A DNA stretch of 51,728 nt, from positions 1 to 51,728 of the forward strand of contig CAJVYU010000005.1 of assembly GCA_913009735.1 (NCBI GenBank). The letters are read 5' to 3'. The DNA comes from an uncultured Fidelibacterota bacterium (lineage in GTDB: Bacteria; Fidelibacterota; Marinisomatia; Marinisomatales; TCS55). The notes beneath the pieces were generated by a model. It saw only the letters and a program-made list of their open reading frames with translations, made no database searches and had not been told where the DNA came from. Numbering within the stretch: the stretch's first letter is position 1; each line of letters opens with the position of its first letter. The translations under genes and the position numbers were made by a program. This document shows, in pieces, positions 17,794 to 26,537 of the stretch.

Positions 17794-18366
17794 ATGAACA
17801 AAGTTGCTGTAAATGATTTTGTAAAACGACAGGTAAAAAATTCGGGAAAGACTTATTCACCTGATTTATCCTTTGAAGACATTGCTAAACATGCAGAAGA
17901 GCAAATGGCTTTGGGTAATTTTAATAAAGGATACCGAGATGGCATTCGCATCGTTCAAGGGTCACCGGAAATAACCAAACATTTCTTCTGTCCATTTGCG
18001 AGAATTGATGAAAATTCAAAACTGAAAGCTGAGGTAGTCAGACGAAGGCCGGACGAAGAGCCTTACATCCAAATTCGTGTTGTTAACGCTGATCCCTTAC
18101 CATCGGGAAGAGTAGAATTTATTCTGTATCGTCATGATGTATTGGAAGAAAACAACGAACACACCACTAATTGCGAATGGGAACTCATTAGCATTCACAC
18201 TATTCCTGAGGGAGTCGATATATTACCCATGAGCCCTGTAACTATGATGAGAAATCAGTTGGAAATGCCCGGAGGAACAAAAGCTCAATATACGTCGGAA
18301 GAATGGGCAGAGTCCGCCAAGTTCTGGCAACAATATGCGGCAATTTCAAAAACTAATTATGAATAA
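17794..18366 (+). CDS. DUF3228 family protein
   Basis: A 190-residue cytosolic protein. It matches the pattern I know for DUF3228: FSFEDI-type N-terminal helices, GYRDGIRIV, RRRPDEEPYIQIRV, and a near-diagnostic C-terminal SPVTMMRNQLEMPGGTKAQY followed by SEEWAESAKFWQQY. No activity is established for the family. ATG 17794 has GGAG 8 bases upstream. Its end overlaps the convergent GH13 gene by 14 bases. Confidence 0.72.
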   Translation: MNKVAVNDFVKRQVKNSGKTYSPDLSFEDIAKHAEEQMALGNFNKGYRDGIRIVQGSPEITKHFFCPFARIDENSKLKAEVVRRRPDEEPYIQIRVVNADPLPSGRVEFILYRHDVLEENNEHTTNCEWELISIHTIPEGVDILPMSPVTMMRNQLEMPGGTKAQYTSEEWAESAKFWQQYAAISKTNYE

Positions 18367-20197
18367 AAATCTGTACATCTTTTCCGTTTAATTTGTTTGA
18401 CTTTCCGCCAAATATACGTTTCCAGTTTGATCTAATGTCCGGGAAAATATCATTGCTCAACGATATCATCTCTGTTGAACCGTTGAATACAGCCAAAATA
18501 CGTTCATTTTCAATAAACCTCTCAAAGGCAAAAACTCCTGTTTTATTATTTGTATAAACGGTTTTGTATTTCCCGGAAGATAATGCCTTATATTTTTTTC
18601 GCAGGGTTATTAGATCACGGTAATGGTTCAATAAATTTTCATCTACAAAAACGTCATCAATAGGTCGCGACCCGGAGCAGTCCGCCAACTCATCGCAAAA
18701 GTGAGTTTTTTCGGAATCGTATTTGAATTCCGGCCAAATCATAGGTTTACGGCAGTCAGGATCATCGGCTCCCCACATACCCACTTCATCACCATAATAT
18801 ATAAAGGGTGCTCCGGGGAACATGAATTGAAATGTAATAATGGTTTTTTGGATCTGTCGTTCTTTAGCATTTGGTTTTCGAATATCGAATTCCCGATTCC
18901 ATTGTATATTATTGGCGTGGTCTATCCATCGATCTGGATTTACCACTGCCGAAGCTAACCGTTCCGTATCATGACTATCTAAAAGATTCTGGAGAAATAA
19001 TGTCTTTTTTAAACCATAATCTGAAATGATTCCATTGAGCAAGTTATCTAATTCAGTTGCTGAAATCTGGTTTTGCTGATCGATGAAAAATTTGAACATG
19101 GCATCTCCAAATCGATAGTTCATAACAGCATCAAATCGTGTATCTGTAACCCAGGGAGATGCATTGAATTGTTTACCGGTCCAGTAATCTTCCCACCACA
19201 CTTCACCGGTGATATACGCATCAGGATTAATATCCCTTACCCATTTGCCAAACAAATCCCAAAATTTTATTTGAATACGTTCAGCCACATCCAATCTCCA
19301 TCCATCAATACCGTCAGAAGGGTCTCCGTCTTGATTGGGATCCATCCATCGTGTGATTATTGATTTCAGGTGATTGCGCACTGGTTCTGCCGGACCGTAT
19401 TCATCTTGGCGAAAAGCAGGCAAGTCTGCAACAAAACCGGTATATCGCAGCAGTGTTTGGTCTGGTCCTAAAAAGAATTCAGGCAAGGTTTGATAATCAT
19501 TGAGATGCGATTCGTCGGGTAATTCTGAACCTTCAAAGCTATACCACGAAACATACGGGCTGGATTCACGGTTTTTTAAAATATCCTTGAATGCCCAGAA
19601 TGTAAGGCCGGTATGATTAAATACTCCGTCAATAATAATACGCATTTTTCGCTCATGAACTTCCTTGATGAGCTGTAAAAATAGCAGGTCTGCGGCTGTC
19701 CATTGCCAGGTTGAAGGATCTTCCGGGTTCTCTGATTGCATAATCCTTGTGTCTCCCTGAGGGTCCGGACCAAAAAACCGATCGATATGATGAAAATAAG
19801 CGGCACCATATTTGTGGCTGGAAGGAGAATCAAAAACAGGATTCAAATATATTGCATTAATACCTAAATCCTGTAAATAATCCAATTTATCAATGATTCC
19901 CTGAATATCACCACCGTAACGTCTGATCTGAAACTGATAATTAAAAGGTTGCCCATTGGCAACTTCCCAAGGTTGGAAAAAATACCAATCCGATGTCCAA
20001 GGTGAAACCTGCCATTCAGTTTGAATTTCCCAAGGCCAGGTTCCTATAAGGCTTTCTATTGTTGGGTCGTTTGCGGTGTCGCCGTTATAAAAACGCTCTG
20101 GGAATATTTGATACCAGATGGCTTCTCGAGCCCATTGTGGACTATCAGCTACTAAAAAAACAGTACTGAATAATGTTGCAAAAAGTATGAATCGCAT
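18353..20197 (-). CDS. Secreted GH13 α-amylase family enzyme
   Basis: A 614-residue enzyme with a Sec signal peptide (MRFILFATLFSTVFLVA, cleavage expected near 18). The GH13 (β/α)8 catalytic domain follows, with IIIDGVFNH (region I, residues about 187-195), GWRLDVAE (nucleophile Asp303), ITGEVW (acid/base Glu332) and LDSHDTER (Asp410). The short C-terminal domain closes the barrel. The layout fits cyclomaltodextrinase/neopullulanase-like or maltogenic amylases acting on α-1,4-glucans, here outside the cytoplasm. It is divergent from the TrmB-type regulator gene, with two perfect palindromes in the shared promoter, so repression by that regulator is likely. Confidence 0.92.
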   Translation of the reverse strand: MRFILFATLFSTVFLVADSPQWAREAIWYQIFPERFYNGDTANDPTIESLIGTWPWEIQTEWQVSPWTSDWYFFQPWEVANGQPFNYQFQIRRYGGDIQGIIDKLDYLQDLGINAIYLNPVFDSPSSHKYGAAYFHHIDRFFGPDPQGDTRIMQSENPEDPSTWQWTAADLLFLQLIKEVHERKMRIIIDGVFNHTGLTFWAFKDILKNRESSPYVSWYSFEGSELPDESHLNDYQTLPEFFLGPDQTLLRYTGFVADLPAFRQDEYGPAEPVRNHLKSIITRWMDPNQDGDPSDGIDGWRLDVAERIQIKFWDLFGKWVRDINPDAYITGEVWWEDYWTGKQFNASPWVTDTRFDAVMNYRFGDAMFKFFIDQQNQISATELDNLLNGIISDYGLKKTLFLQNLLDSHDTERLASAVVNPDRWIDHANNIQWNREFDIRKPNAKERQIQKTIITFQFMFPGAPFIYYGDEVGMWGADDPDCRKPMIWPEFKYDSEKTHFCDELADCSGSRPIDDVFVDENLLNHYRDLITLRKKYKALSSGKYKTVYTNNKTGVFAFERFIENERILAVFNGSTEMISLSNDIFPDIRSNWKRIFGGKSNKLNGKDVQIFIHN

Positions 20198-20231
20198 AAA
20201 ATATTATTGAGTGAATTAACTATAAAATTTA

Positions 20232-20251
20232 GTAACTCACTATTGAGTTAC
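20232..20251. promoter_or_regulatory. Perfect palindrome, candidate operator for the GH13 gene
   Basis: GTAACTCA and TGAGTTAC form a perfect inverted repeat with a 4-base centre (CTAT). It is about 35 bases upstream of the reverse GH13 start. A related half-site (TTGAGT) lies closer to that gene at about 20211. Probably bound by the TrmB-type regulator encoded 81 bases away. Confidence 0.6.
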
Positions 20252-20288
20252 CTTTTATAACTTAAGTATATTCTAGTGAACGTCTCAA

Positions 20289-20307
20289 TACAATTTAGTA
20301 AATTGTA
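20289..20307. promoter_or_regulatory. Perfect palindrome, candidate operator for the regulator gene
   Basis: TACAATTTA and TAAATTGTA form a perfect 9-base inverted repeat around a single G, ending 24 bases before the regulator's ATG. Its sequence differs from the palindrome at 20232-20251, so the same protein may not bind both. Confidence 0.55.
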
Positions 20308-20331
20308 AGAATAATTAACAGGTAACTAAAT

Positions 20332-21153
20332 ATGGCAACGACAGAAAAAGAAATTATTGATCTACTGGAACAATTTGGGTTTTCAGCGAATGCTGCCAAA
20401 GCATATATCAGTTTAATACATAATAATCCATCAACGGGTTATGAACTCAGTAAAGACGCGGAAATTCCCCGTTCAGCAATATATGCCACATTAACCCGTA
20501 TGGAAAAAATGGGTATTGTGAATTCTGAAGGGGAAACTCCTAAAAAATATTTTCCACTTTCTCCATTATTACTTATTGAGCATTTACAAAATTTGTATGA
20601 AAGCCAATTAGATGGATTAAAAACTGCTTTAGACAAACTCAACCTGGATGAAAAAGCGTTCGATTTTTGGCACATTCATGGTTATGATAATCTTATTTAT
20701 AAAATGCGGGAAGCAATTAAAAACGCCAAATCTTCAATCATTATTAATGCCTGGAACAGTGAATTAGAAAAAATTTACAAAGAATTAAAAGCTGCCCACG
20801 ATCGCAAAGTAGATATTTTTATTTTTTCCTTTTCTTCAATCCGCAAACCGATTGGAACTATTATTTCTTACAACCTCAAAGAGGAAGATCTTCGGCAGAT
20901 TTGGCGACCAAAAATAGTGTTTGTTGCTGATCATGAAATTACCATTATGGGCAGTGCATCAGAACAAAATGGCCATGCGATTTGGACTTCAAATCCGGCC
21001 ATTACAAAGATCGCATCTGATTATGTCGTTCTGGATATCACATTAGCAGGTCAGCGCCTTGGCAAAGATATCAATCCAATTGTAAAAAACATCATGCAAA
21101 AAGATGAGTTTGATTTGGATAGGTTGATTGATCAAGCGCAGAAGAAACACTGA
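20332..21153 (+). CDS. TrmB family sugar-responsive transcriptional regulator
   Basis: A 273-residue protein. The N-terminal winged helix-turn-helix (residues about 5-75) carries the TrmB hallmarks FGFSANAAKAYISLI, ELSKDAEIPRSAIYATLTRMEKMGIV and KYFPLSP, followed by a coiled coil (LLIEHLQNLYESQLDGLKTALDKL). The C-terminal domain (about 115-255, ATIL-like sensor region) probably binds a sugar. TrmB regulators are best known from archaea, where they control maltose/maltodextrin genes. The place of this gene, divergent from an amylase and directly upstream of malQ and phosphorylase, argues for the same role here. Confidence 0.9.
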   Translation: MATTEKEIIDLLEQFGFSANAAKAYISLIHNNPSTGYELSKDAEIPRSAIYATLTRMEKMGIVNSEGETPKKYFPLSPLLLIEHLQNLYESQLDGLKTALDKLNLDEKAFDFWHIHGYDNLIYKMREAIKNAKSSIIINAWNSELEKIYKELKAAHDRKVDIFIFSFSSIRKPIGTIISYNLKEEDLRQIWRPKIVFVADHEITIMGSASEQNGHAIWTSNPAITKIASDYVVLDITLAGQRLGKDINPIVKNIMQKDEFDLDRLIDQAQKKH

Positions 21154-21182
21154 CTCTAATTAGTATATAAAGGAGACATTGA

Positions 21183-22709
21183 TTGAATTTTTTTCCTAGA
21201 GAAAGCGGTGTTTTGCTGGCTATATCTTCACTCCCCGGTCCCTATGGGATAGGAGAGATCGGCCCCGAGGCCTTCCACTTTATAGATAAACTTACTGAAA
21301 TGGGGCAAAGTCTGTGGCAGATATTACCCACGGGTGATACAGGATCCGGCAGTTCTCCTTATAGTACCGTATCTGCTTTTGCGAATGATCCAAGGTTAAT
21401 CAGTTTTGATGTTTTAATGGACGATGGATATTTATATAAAAGTGATTTAGATGAATTGCAAAAATTCCCTCGTGAAAGAGTAGACTATAATAAAATTATA
21501 CCGGCCAGACATAAGATTCTTGATCTTGCATGTAATCGGTTTTTCGAAAGACCTGATAAAGATGCAAAAGAAAACTTCGAATCGTTTTGTACAAGAAACG
21601 ATTACTGGCTAGATACGTATACATTATTTCTTACGCTGAGAAAGATTTATCATTATAAAAGCTGGCCGGATTGGGAAAAAGAACATTCTTTTAATAGTAA
21701 ACATTTGGAAAGTATTCGCAAACAATATCAGCCACTTATACAAAAATTAAAATTGCAGCAATTCTTATTTTATGATCAGTGGCAACGGTTGAAAAAATAC
21801 GCCAATAAAAATGGAATTCGCATAATCGGCGATATTCCGATTTATATTTCCCACGACAGCGCGGATGCCTGGGCAAATCCCGAACTGTTTAAGCTGGATG
21901 AAAAGGGTCACATGAAAGTTCAATCGGGCTGTCCCCCGGACTTTTTTCTTGATGAAGGCCAGGTGTGGGGGCATCCGATTTATGATTGGGACGCACATGA
22001 AAAAACAAACTATCAATGGTGGATGAAACGGTTTAAATATTTATTTACCTTAGTGGATATTGTAAGAATTGACCATTTCAACGGCTTTGCGAAATATTGG
22101 GAAATACCCGTAGAACAGAATAATGGATCGACAGGCAAATGGGTCAAGGGGCCGGGTGAAAAATTATTCCTGACACTGAAAAAGGATTTGGGATTAAAAC
22201 CGATCATTGCTGAAGACTTGGGTGAAGCAGCACCGGATGCAAAAATAATCAGAGATAAATTTGATATTCCGGGGATGAAAATTTTGCAAATATCTTTTTG
22301 GGAAAACGATCAACTCATTGACTCAATTCCCGGATTTGATCATGAAAATGTTGTGATATACACAGGTACCCACGACAATGATACTGCCATAGGCTGGTTT
22401 CAAGCTAAACCGGGAAATGGAAATCCACAAACAAAAGAAGAAGTTTTTCTGGAAAGAAAACGAGCACTGGAGTTTCTGGGCACAGATGGCTCTGAAATCA
22501 ATTGGGATTTTATTTCCCTGGCATTGAACTCAAAAGCCAATACAGTTATTATACCATTGCAGGATATTTTAGGGCTGGATACAAACGCTCGAATGAATAT
22601 ACCCGGTACAATAGATGGAAATTGGGAATGGCGATACCAAGAAGATCAATTAACGAATGGTATCATAAAACGAATGAGAAAACTGATAAAAGAAAGTAAC
22701 AGACTGTAA
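21183..22709 (+). CDS. malQ: 4-α-glucanotransferase
   Basis: A 508-residue GH77 enzyme of usual length for the short bacterial form. Family motifs are GYGIGEIGPEAF-like PYGIGEIGPEAFHFID, WQILPTGDTGSGSSPYS, the nucleophile region DIVRIDHFNGFAKYWEIP, the acid/base region PIIAEDLGEAAPDA and YTGTHDNDT. It disproportionates maltodextrins in the cytoplasm, making longer chains for phosphorolysis and free glucose. The start is TTG at 21183, supported by AGGAG at 21171-21175 with a 7-base gap. It follows the TrmB gene by 29 bases and precedes phosphorylase by 5 bases, so the three are probably one operon. Confidence 0.95.
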   Translation: MNFFPRESGVLLAISSLPGPYGIGEIGPEAFHFIDKLTEMGQSLWQILPTGDTGSGSSPYSTVSAFANDPRLISFDVLMDDGYLYKSDLDELQKFPRERVDYNKIIPARHKILDLACNRFFERPDKDAKENFESFCTRNDYWLDTYTLFLTLRKIYHYKSWPDWEKEHSFNSKHLESIRKQYQPLIQKLKLQQFLFYDQWQRLKKYANKNGIRIIGDIPIYISHDSADAWANPELFKLDEKGHMKVQSGCPPDFFLDEGQVWGHPIYDWDAHEKTNYQWWMKRFKYLFTLVDIVRIDHFNGFAKYWEIPVEQNNGSTGKWVKGPGEKLFLTLKKDLGLKPIIAEDLGEAAPDAKIIRDKFDIPGMKILQISFWENDQLIDSIPGFDHENVVIYTGTHDNDTAIGWFQAKPGNGNPQTKEEVFLERKRALEFLGTDGSEINWDFISLALNSKANTVIIPLQDILGLDTNARMNIPGTIDGNWEWRYQEDQLTNGIIKRMRKLIKESNRL

Positions 22710-22714
22710 AGAAT

Positions 22715-24361
22715 ATGACTGAAACCGAATCACAAATCAAAATTGCATATTTCTCGGCTGAAATTGGAATCAGCTCCAGCTTGCCCACGTACAGCGGCGG
22801 CTTGGGAGTTTTAGCCGGAGATCATATCAAGGCAGCCGCGGATGAGGGTCTTCCGCTATGCGCTATTACGTTATTATATAAAGAAGGATATTTTAAACAG
22901 CGCATCGATGAAGACGGGAATCAAACTGAAACATATCCCAAATTTGATCCTGAACCTTTATTAAAAAAATTAAATTTTACATTTCCACTCCACCTCCGAG
23001 GCAGATATGTCCAAGTAGAAGTATATAAATTGGATTACCCGGGTCTCAATGGTCATATACTGCCGATATATTTTATGGATACGGATCTGGAAAGTAATTC
23101 TGAAGAGGATCGAATAATTTCATTACGTCTTTACTCCGGGAATAAAGATGATAGAATAATACAGGAAGCCATTTTAGGTTTTGGAGGTATTCAATTATTA
23201 AAACATCTTAACATACTGGAAAACATTGAAACATTTCACATGAATGAGGGGCATTGCTCATTCTTAACATTAGAATTGTTGGAAGAATATAAAGACGAAA
23301 ATAGTGTTAGAGAAAAATGTCATTTTACAACCCATACTCCCGTTCCGGCAGGGCACGATCATTTTTCAGTTGAGCGGGTAAAAAATCTTCTACACGACTT
23401 AATCCCCGATAATCTTAATCTGCCTTCATTGGTTCAAAATAGCCGTTTACACATGACGGAACTGGGCCTTTATTTCAGCCGGTCTGCAAACGGTGTCTCT
23501 GCACTTCATGGCAAGGTGGCTCAAGCACAATTCCCCCAATATCAAATCGGATATATTACCAATGGTGTATATCATCCTTATTGGGTTTGCCCGCAATTGC
23601 GTAAAATATTCGACGATTATTTACCGGAATGGAGAAAAGAAGGGAAAAAATTATTGGACATTGATTCCATTCCTGACGAAAAACTATTAAATGCTCATGC
23701 ATTGCGTAAACGATCATTATTAGGATATGCAAATGCCCAGGTTCAAAAAGCATTGAGCCGTAATGTGTTAACCATTGGCTTTGCCCGCCGGGCTGCAACG
23801 TATAAACGGGCACATTTATTATTTTCGGATATTGACCGATTAGTGAATTTATCTCAGGGACAGATACAGTTTATTTTTGCAGGTAAGGCTCATCCGAAAG
23901 ATGATCGTGGAAAGGACATCATCAGAGAAATCGTTGCCAATGCAAATAGATTGTATGGGAAAGTAAAAGTGATTTTCCTGGAAAACTATAATATGTGGCT
24001 GGGAAGATTAATCACATCAGGTGTAGATATTTGGTTAAATACACCCTTGCGCCCCAACGAAGCGTCCGGAACCAGCGGTATGAAAGCGGCCCTGAACGGC
24101 GTTCCAAATTTATCTGTTTTGGACGGATGGTGGGCCGAAGGATGTGACCATGGAATAAACGGATGGGCTATTGGAAATCCCGACACACCGGACGATGAAG
24201 CAGATGCAAATCACTTATACGAGCTGCTCGAGAATGAAATTATACCACTGTATTATAGTAATACCTCAAAATGGATAAGTATTATGAAATCCTCAATTAA
24301 AACGGGAGTTCGGTTTACTGCCCAGCGCATGATCCGCGATTATCAGGAAAAATATTATTAG
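22715..24361 (+). CDS. glgP: α-Glucan (glycogen/maltodextrin) phosphorylase, short form
   Basis: A 548-residue GT35 enzyme of the short (about 550-850 residue) archaeal/Thermus-like group (TIGR02094 type), much shorter than E. coli MalP or GlgP (about 800). It has YFSAEIGISSSLPTYSGGLGVLAGDH, HMNEGHCSFL, TTHTPVPAGHD, GFARRAATYKRA and EASGTSGMKAALNGV, the last carrying the Lys that binds pyridoxal phosphate. It releases glucose-1-phosphate from α-1,4-glucans. It is 5 bases after malQ, so the two probably act in sequence. I see no sign of truncation; the end NIAMYYSN-to-EKYY region is complete for the short form. Confidence 0.93.
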   Translation: MTETESQIKIAYFSAEIGISSSLPTYSGGLGVLAGDHIKAAADEGLPLCAITLLYKEGYFKQRIDEDGNQTETYPKFDPEPLLKKLNFTFPLHLRGRYVQVEVYKLDYPGLNGHILPIYFMDTDLESNSEEDRIISLRLYSGNKDDRIIQEAILGFGGIQLLKHLNILENIETFHMNEGHCSFLTLELLEEYKDENSVREKCHFTTHTPVPAGHDHFSVERVKNLLHDLIPDNLNLPSLVQNSRLHMTELGLYFSRSANGVSALHGKVAQAQFPQYQIGYITNGVYHPYWVCPQLRKIFDDYLPEWRKEGKKLLDIDSIPDEKLLNAHALRKRSLLGYANAQVQKALSRNVLTIGFARRAATYKRAHLLFSDIDRLVNLSQGQIQFIFAGKAHPKDDRGKDIIREIVANANRLYGKVKVIFLENYNMWLGRLITSGVDIWLNTPLRPNEASGTSGMKAALNGVPNLSVLDGWWAEGCDHGINGWAIGNPDTPDDEADANHLYELLENEIIPLYYSNTSKWISIMKSSIKTGVRFTAQRMIRDYQEKYY

Positions 24362-24403
24362 AGGGCTTTGAAAAACCAAATGTGTGAAGAAAAAAGAGGT
24401 AAA

Positions 24404-24469
24404 ATTTTCGTGAATAAGGCGGGAAACGCAGTCAATAGTGGTACTATAGACAAGTTTTCCAACGAAAAT
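24404..24469. repeat. Long imperfect hairpin element upstream of the symporter
   Basis: Nested pairing: outer ATTTTCGT (24404-24411) with ACGAAAAT (24462-24469), middle GGGAAAC (24421-24427) with GTTTTCC (24454-24460, one G:U), inner GTCAATAGT (24431-24439) with ACTATAGAC (24443-24451, one mismatch). A second hairpin, TTGCAC/GTGCAA, lies at about 24480-24502. The whole 24362-24540 gap could be a structured leader RNA or a small mobile element. Confidence 0.55.
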
Positions 24470-24540
24470 CAGGAGGATTTTGCACTTTTTTATTTGTGCA
24501 AATGGTTTTGCAAAGCCTTCTATCAGAAAGTGAGTAAACC

Positions 24541-26331
24541 ATGACAGCTATTGACTACGCCATTGTTTTTATATACCTGTTTGCCATTGTGGCTGTCGGA
24601 TTGTATGTGAGCAAAAAAGCCAGCGAAGGTATTGATTCTTACTTTCTGGGCAATCGTAAATTGCCCTGGTGGGCTTTAGCCTCATCCGGAATGTCATCTA
24701 ACCTGGATATTACCGGAACCATGATTATTGCAGCATTGATTTATGCTTTGGGAGCAAAAGGATTTTATATCGAAATCAGAGGCGGCGTTACTCTGATCAT
24801 GGCCTTCCTGTTGATTTTTATGGGCAAGTGGAATACTCGTTCGGGAGCCATGACATTGGCTGAATGGATGAAACTACGTTTTGGAAACGGCAGACAGGGT
24901 GAGGTGGCGCGGCTCATTGCTGCCATTTCTTCCATTATTATGACGATTGCCATGGTGACGTATTTTGCATTAGGGGGTGGAAAATTCTTAGATACATTTT
25001 TAGGGATTGAGAATTATTTTGGATTACCCTCTGAATTTTGGGCGGCAGCATTGTTAATTTCCATTGCCATGATTTATACCGTTGCATCGGGATTGTATGG
25101 TGTTGTTTGGACGGATGTTTTTCAGGGTATTTTCATTTTTTCTACTATAATCTATATGGCATACCGGGCTCTGCAAATTACACTACCCGAATCCTTTAGT
25201 ATTTCTTTGCCGATGTTCGATGGAACGTTTCAGCACTTTAATACAACATTTAAGGAGTGGTCGAGTTTTATACCACAAAGTAAGCTTGCAATAGATGGCG
25301 CATCCCAGTATTCGGTTTATAATCTGTTTGGTATAGCTGTCATGTTTTACATGTTGAAGGTTGTATTGGAAGGTTCAGGCGGAACAGGCAACTATATGCT
25401 TCAGCGTTATTTCGCTGTAAAAAATGATCGCGAAGCAGGCTTATTGAGTTTAGTATGGGTTTTACTGCTTTCCTTCCGCTGGGTGTTCATTGGAGCAATA
25501 GCCGTCATAGGAATTTCTCTTGGTACACAAATTACCGACCCTGAACTTGTTCTCCCAAAAGTGGTGGAGACACTTCCGGTAGGAATTAAGGGGTTTTTGG
25601 TGGCCGGATTGATGGCTGCCGGAATGTCTACCTTTGATTCTACCGTCAATGCCGGAGCCGCTTATTGGGTAAAGGATATTTACCAGATTCATATTAATCC
25701 AAAGGCAAATCATCGCCAGCTCATGGCTCACAGTTACGGCGCTTCAGTTTTGATTGTTCTTTTGGGATTGGTTGCAATGCTGGTTTTCAAAAATATTAAT
25801 GCAATCTGGGGTTGGATTACTATGAGTATCGGCTCTGGTATGTTGATCCCAATGCTACTGCGTTGGTACTGGTCCCGTATGAATGGCTATGGGTTTTCTA
25901 TTGGAATATTGGCCGGTATGATCACTGCCCTTGTATTTAAAGCGGTGGCACCCGATGGAGTCACGGAATACACTATGTTTATGTTTTCCAGCTCTGCATC
26001 ATTGATTGGCGCTGTTTTGGGGACATTATTTACAGAGCCGACCGACGATAAAACACTCCAAAATTTTTACAATAAAACACGCCCATTTGGAACATGGGGC
26101 AGATTCAAAAGACAGTTGGATAAACATCAGCAAATTGCGATTGACGCAGAAAATAAAAGAGATATTTTTTCAACGTTTATTGCTGTACCATGGCAAATCA
26201 CCCTTTTCCTGTTTATGATGAGTCTCATGTTTAAAACATGGTCAACGGCCTTGATTCTTGCCATTATATGCGGTACACTAACTATTATATTGTATTTTTC
26301 ATGGTACAAGCATCTTTCAACAAACGAATGA
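24541..26331 (+). CDS. Sodium:solute symporter family protein, probable sugar transporter
   Basis: A 596-residue inner-membrane protein with about 13-14 hydrophobic helices. SSS-family marks include the N-terminal DYAIVFIYLFAIVAVGLYVSKK, SYFLGNRKLPWWALASSGMSSNLDITG (TM1-2 region with the LeuT-fold core) and GLMAAGMSTFDSTVNAGAAYWVKDIY (sodium site region). The family couples inward Na+ flow to uptake of sugars, amino acids and others. Its place between the phosphorylase gene and secreted amylases suggests uptake of glucose or short maltodextrins, but this is inferred from neighbours only. No ABC-type MalEFG genes are seen in the window. Confidence 0.9.
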   Translation: MTAIDYAIVFIYLFAIVAVGLYVSKKASEGIDSYFLGNRKLPWWALASSGMSSNLDITGTMIIAALIYALGAKGFYIEIRGGVTLIMAFLLIFMGKWNTRSGAMTLAEWMKLRFGNGRQGEVARLIAAISSIIMTIAMVTYFALGGGKFLDTFLGIENYFGLPSEFWAAALLISIAMIYTVASGLYGVVWTDVFQGIFIFSTIIYMAYRALQITLPESFSISLPMFDGTFQHFNTTFKEWSSFIPQSKLAIDGASQYSVYNLFGIAVMFYMLKVVLEGSGGTGNYMLQRYFAVKNDREAGLLSLVWVLLLSFRWVFIGAIAVIGISLGTQITDPELVLPKVVETLPVGIKGFLVAGLMAAGMSTFDSTVNAGAAYWVKDIYQIHINPKANHRQLMAHSYGASVLIVLLGLVAMLVFKNINAIWGWITMSIGSGMLIPMLLRWYWSRMNGYGFSIGILAGMITALVFKAVAPDGVTEYTMFMFSSSASLIGAVLGTLFTEPTDDKTLQNFYNKTRPFGTWGRFKRQLDKHQQIAIDAENKRDIFSTFIAVPWQITLFLFMMSLMFKTWSTALILAIICGTLTIILYFSWYKHLSTNE

Positions 26332-26384
26332 GATTCCTCTGTGGTGGGATGGAAAAATTGAATGAATAAAATAAAAATATTGTA

Positions 26385-26500
26385 TCATTGCGAGGAGGGA
26401 CAACGAAGCAATCTCCTGGCTCCGGCATTCCCAAGGAGATCACCTCGACCTACGGTACGGGACTGTAAGCTTCGTCGCTCTGTTCTACGTGATGAAGAGA
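26385..26500. repeat. REP-like palindromic element with an internal insertion
   Basis: The left half CATTGCGAGGAGG then CGAAGCAATCTCCT and the right half AGGAGAT ... GCTTCGTCGCTCTG are mirror parts of one palindrome. Between AGGAGAT and GCTTCG sit about 28 extra bases (CACCTCGACC to GACTGTAA), which interrupt the expected complement. This is a dispersed-repeat shape common in bacterial genomes; no second copy was found in the window. Confidence 0.5.
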
Positions 26501-26537
26501 ATTGTGTTTTTTTCGACTTCAACGTATCGTATATATT

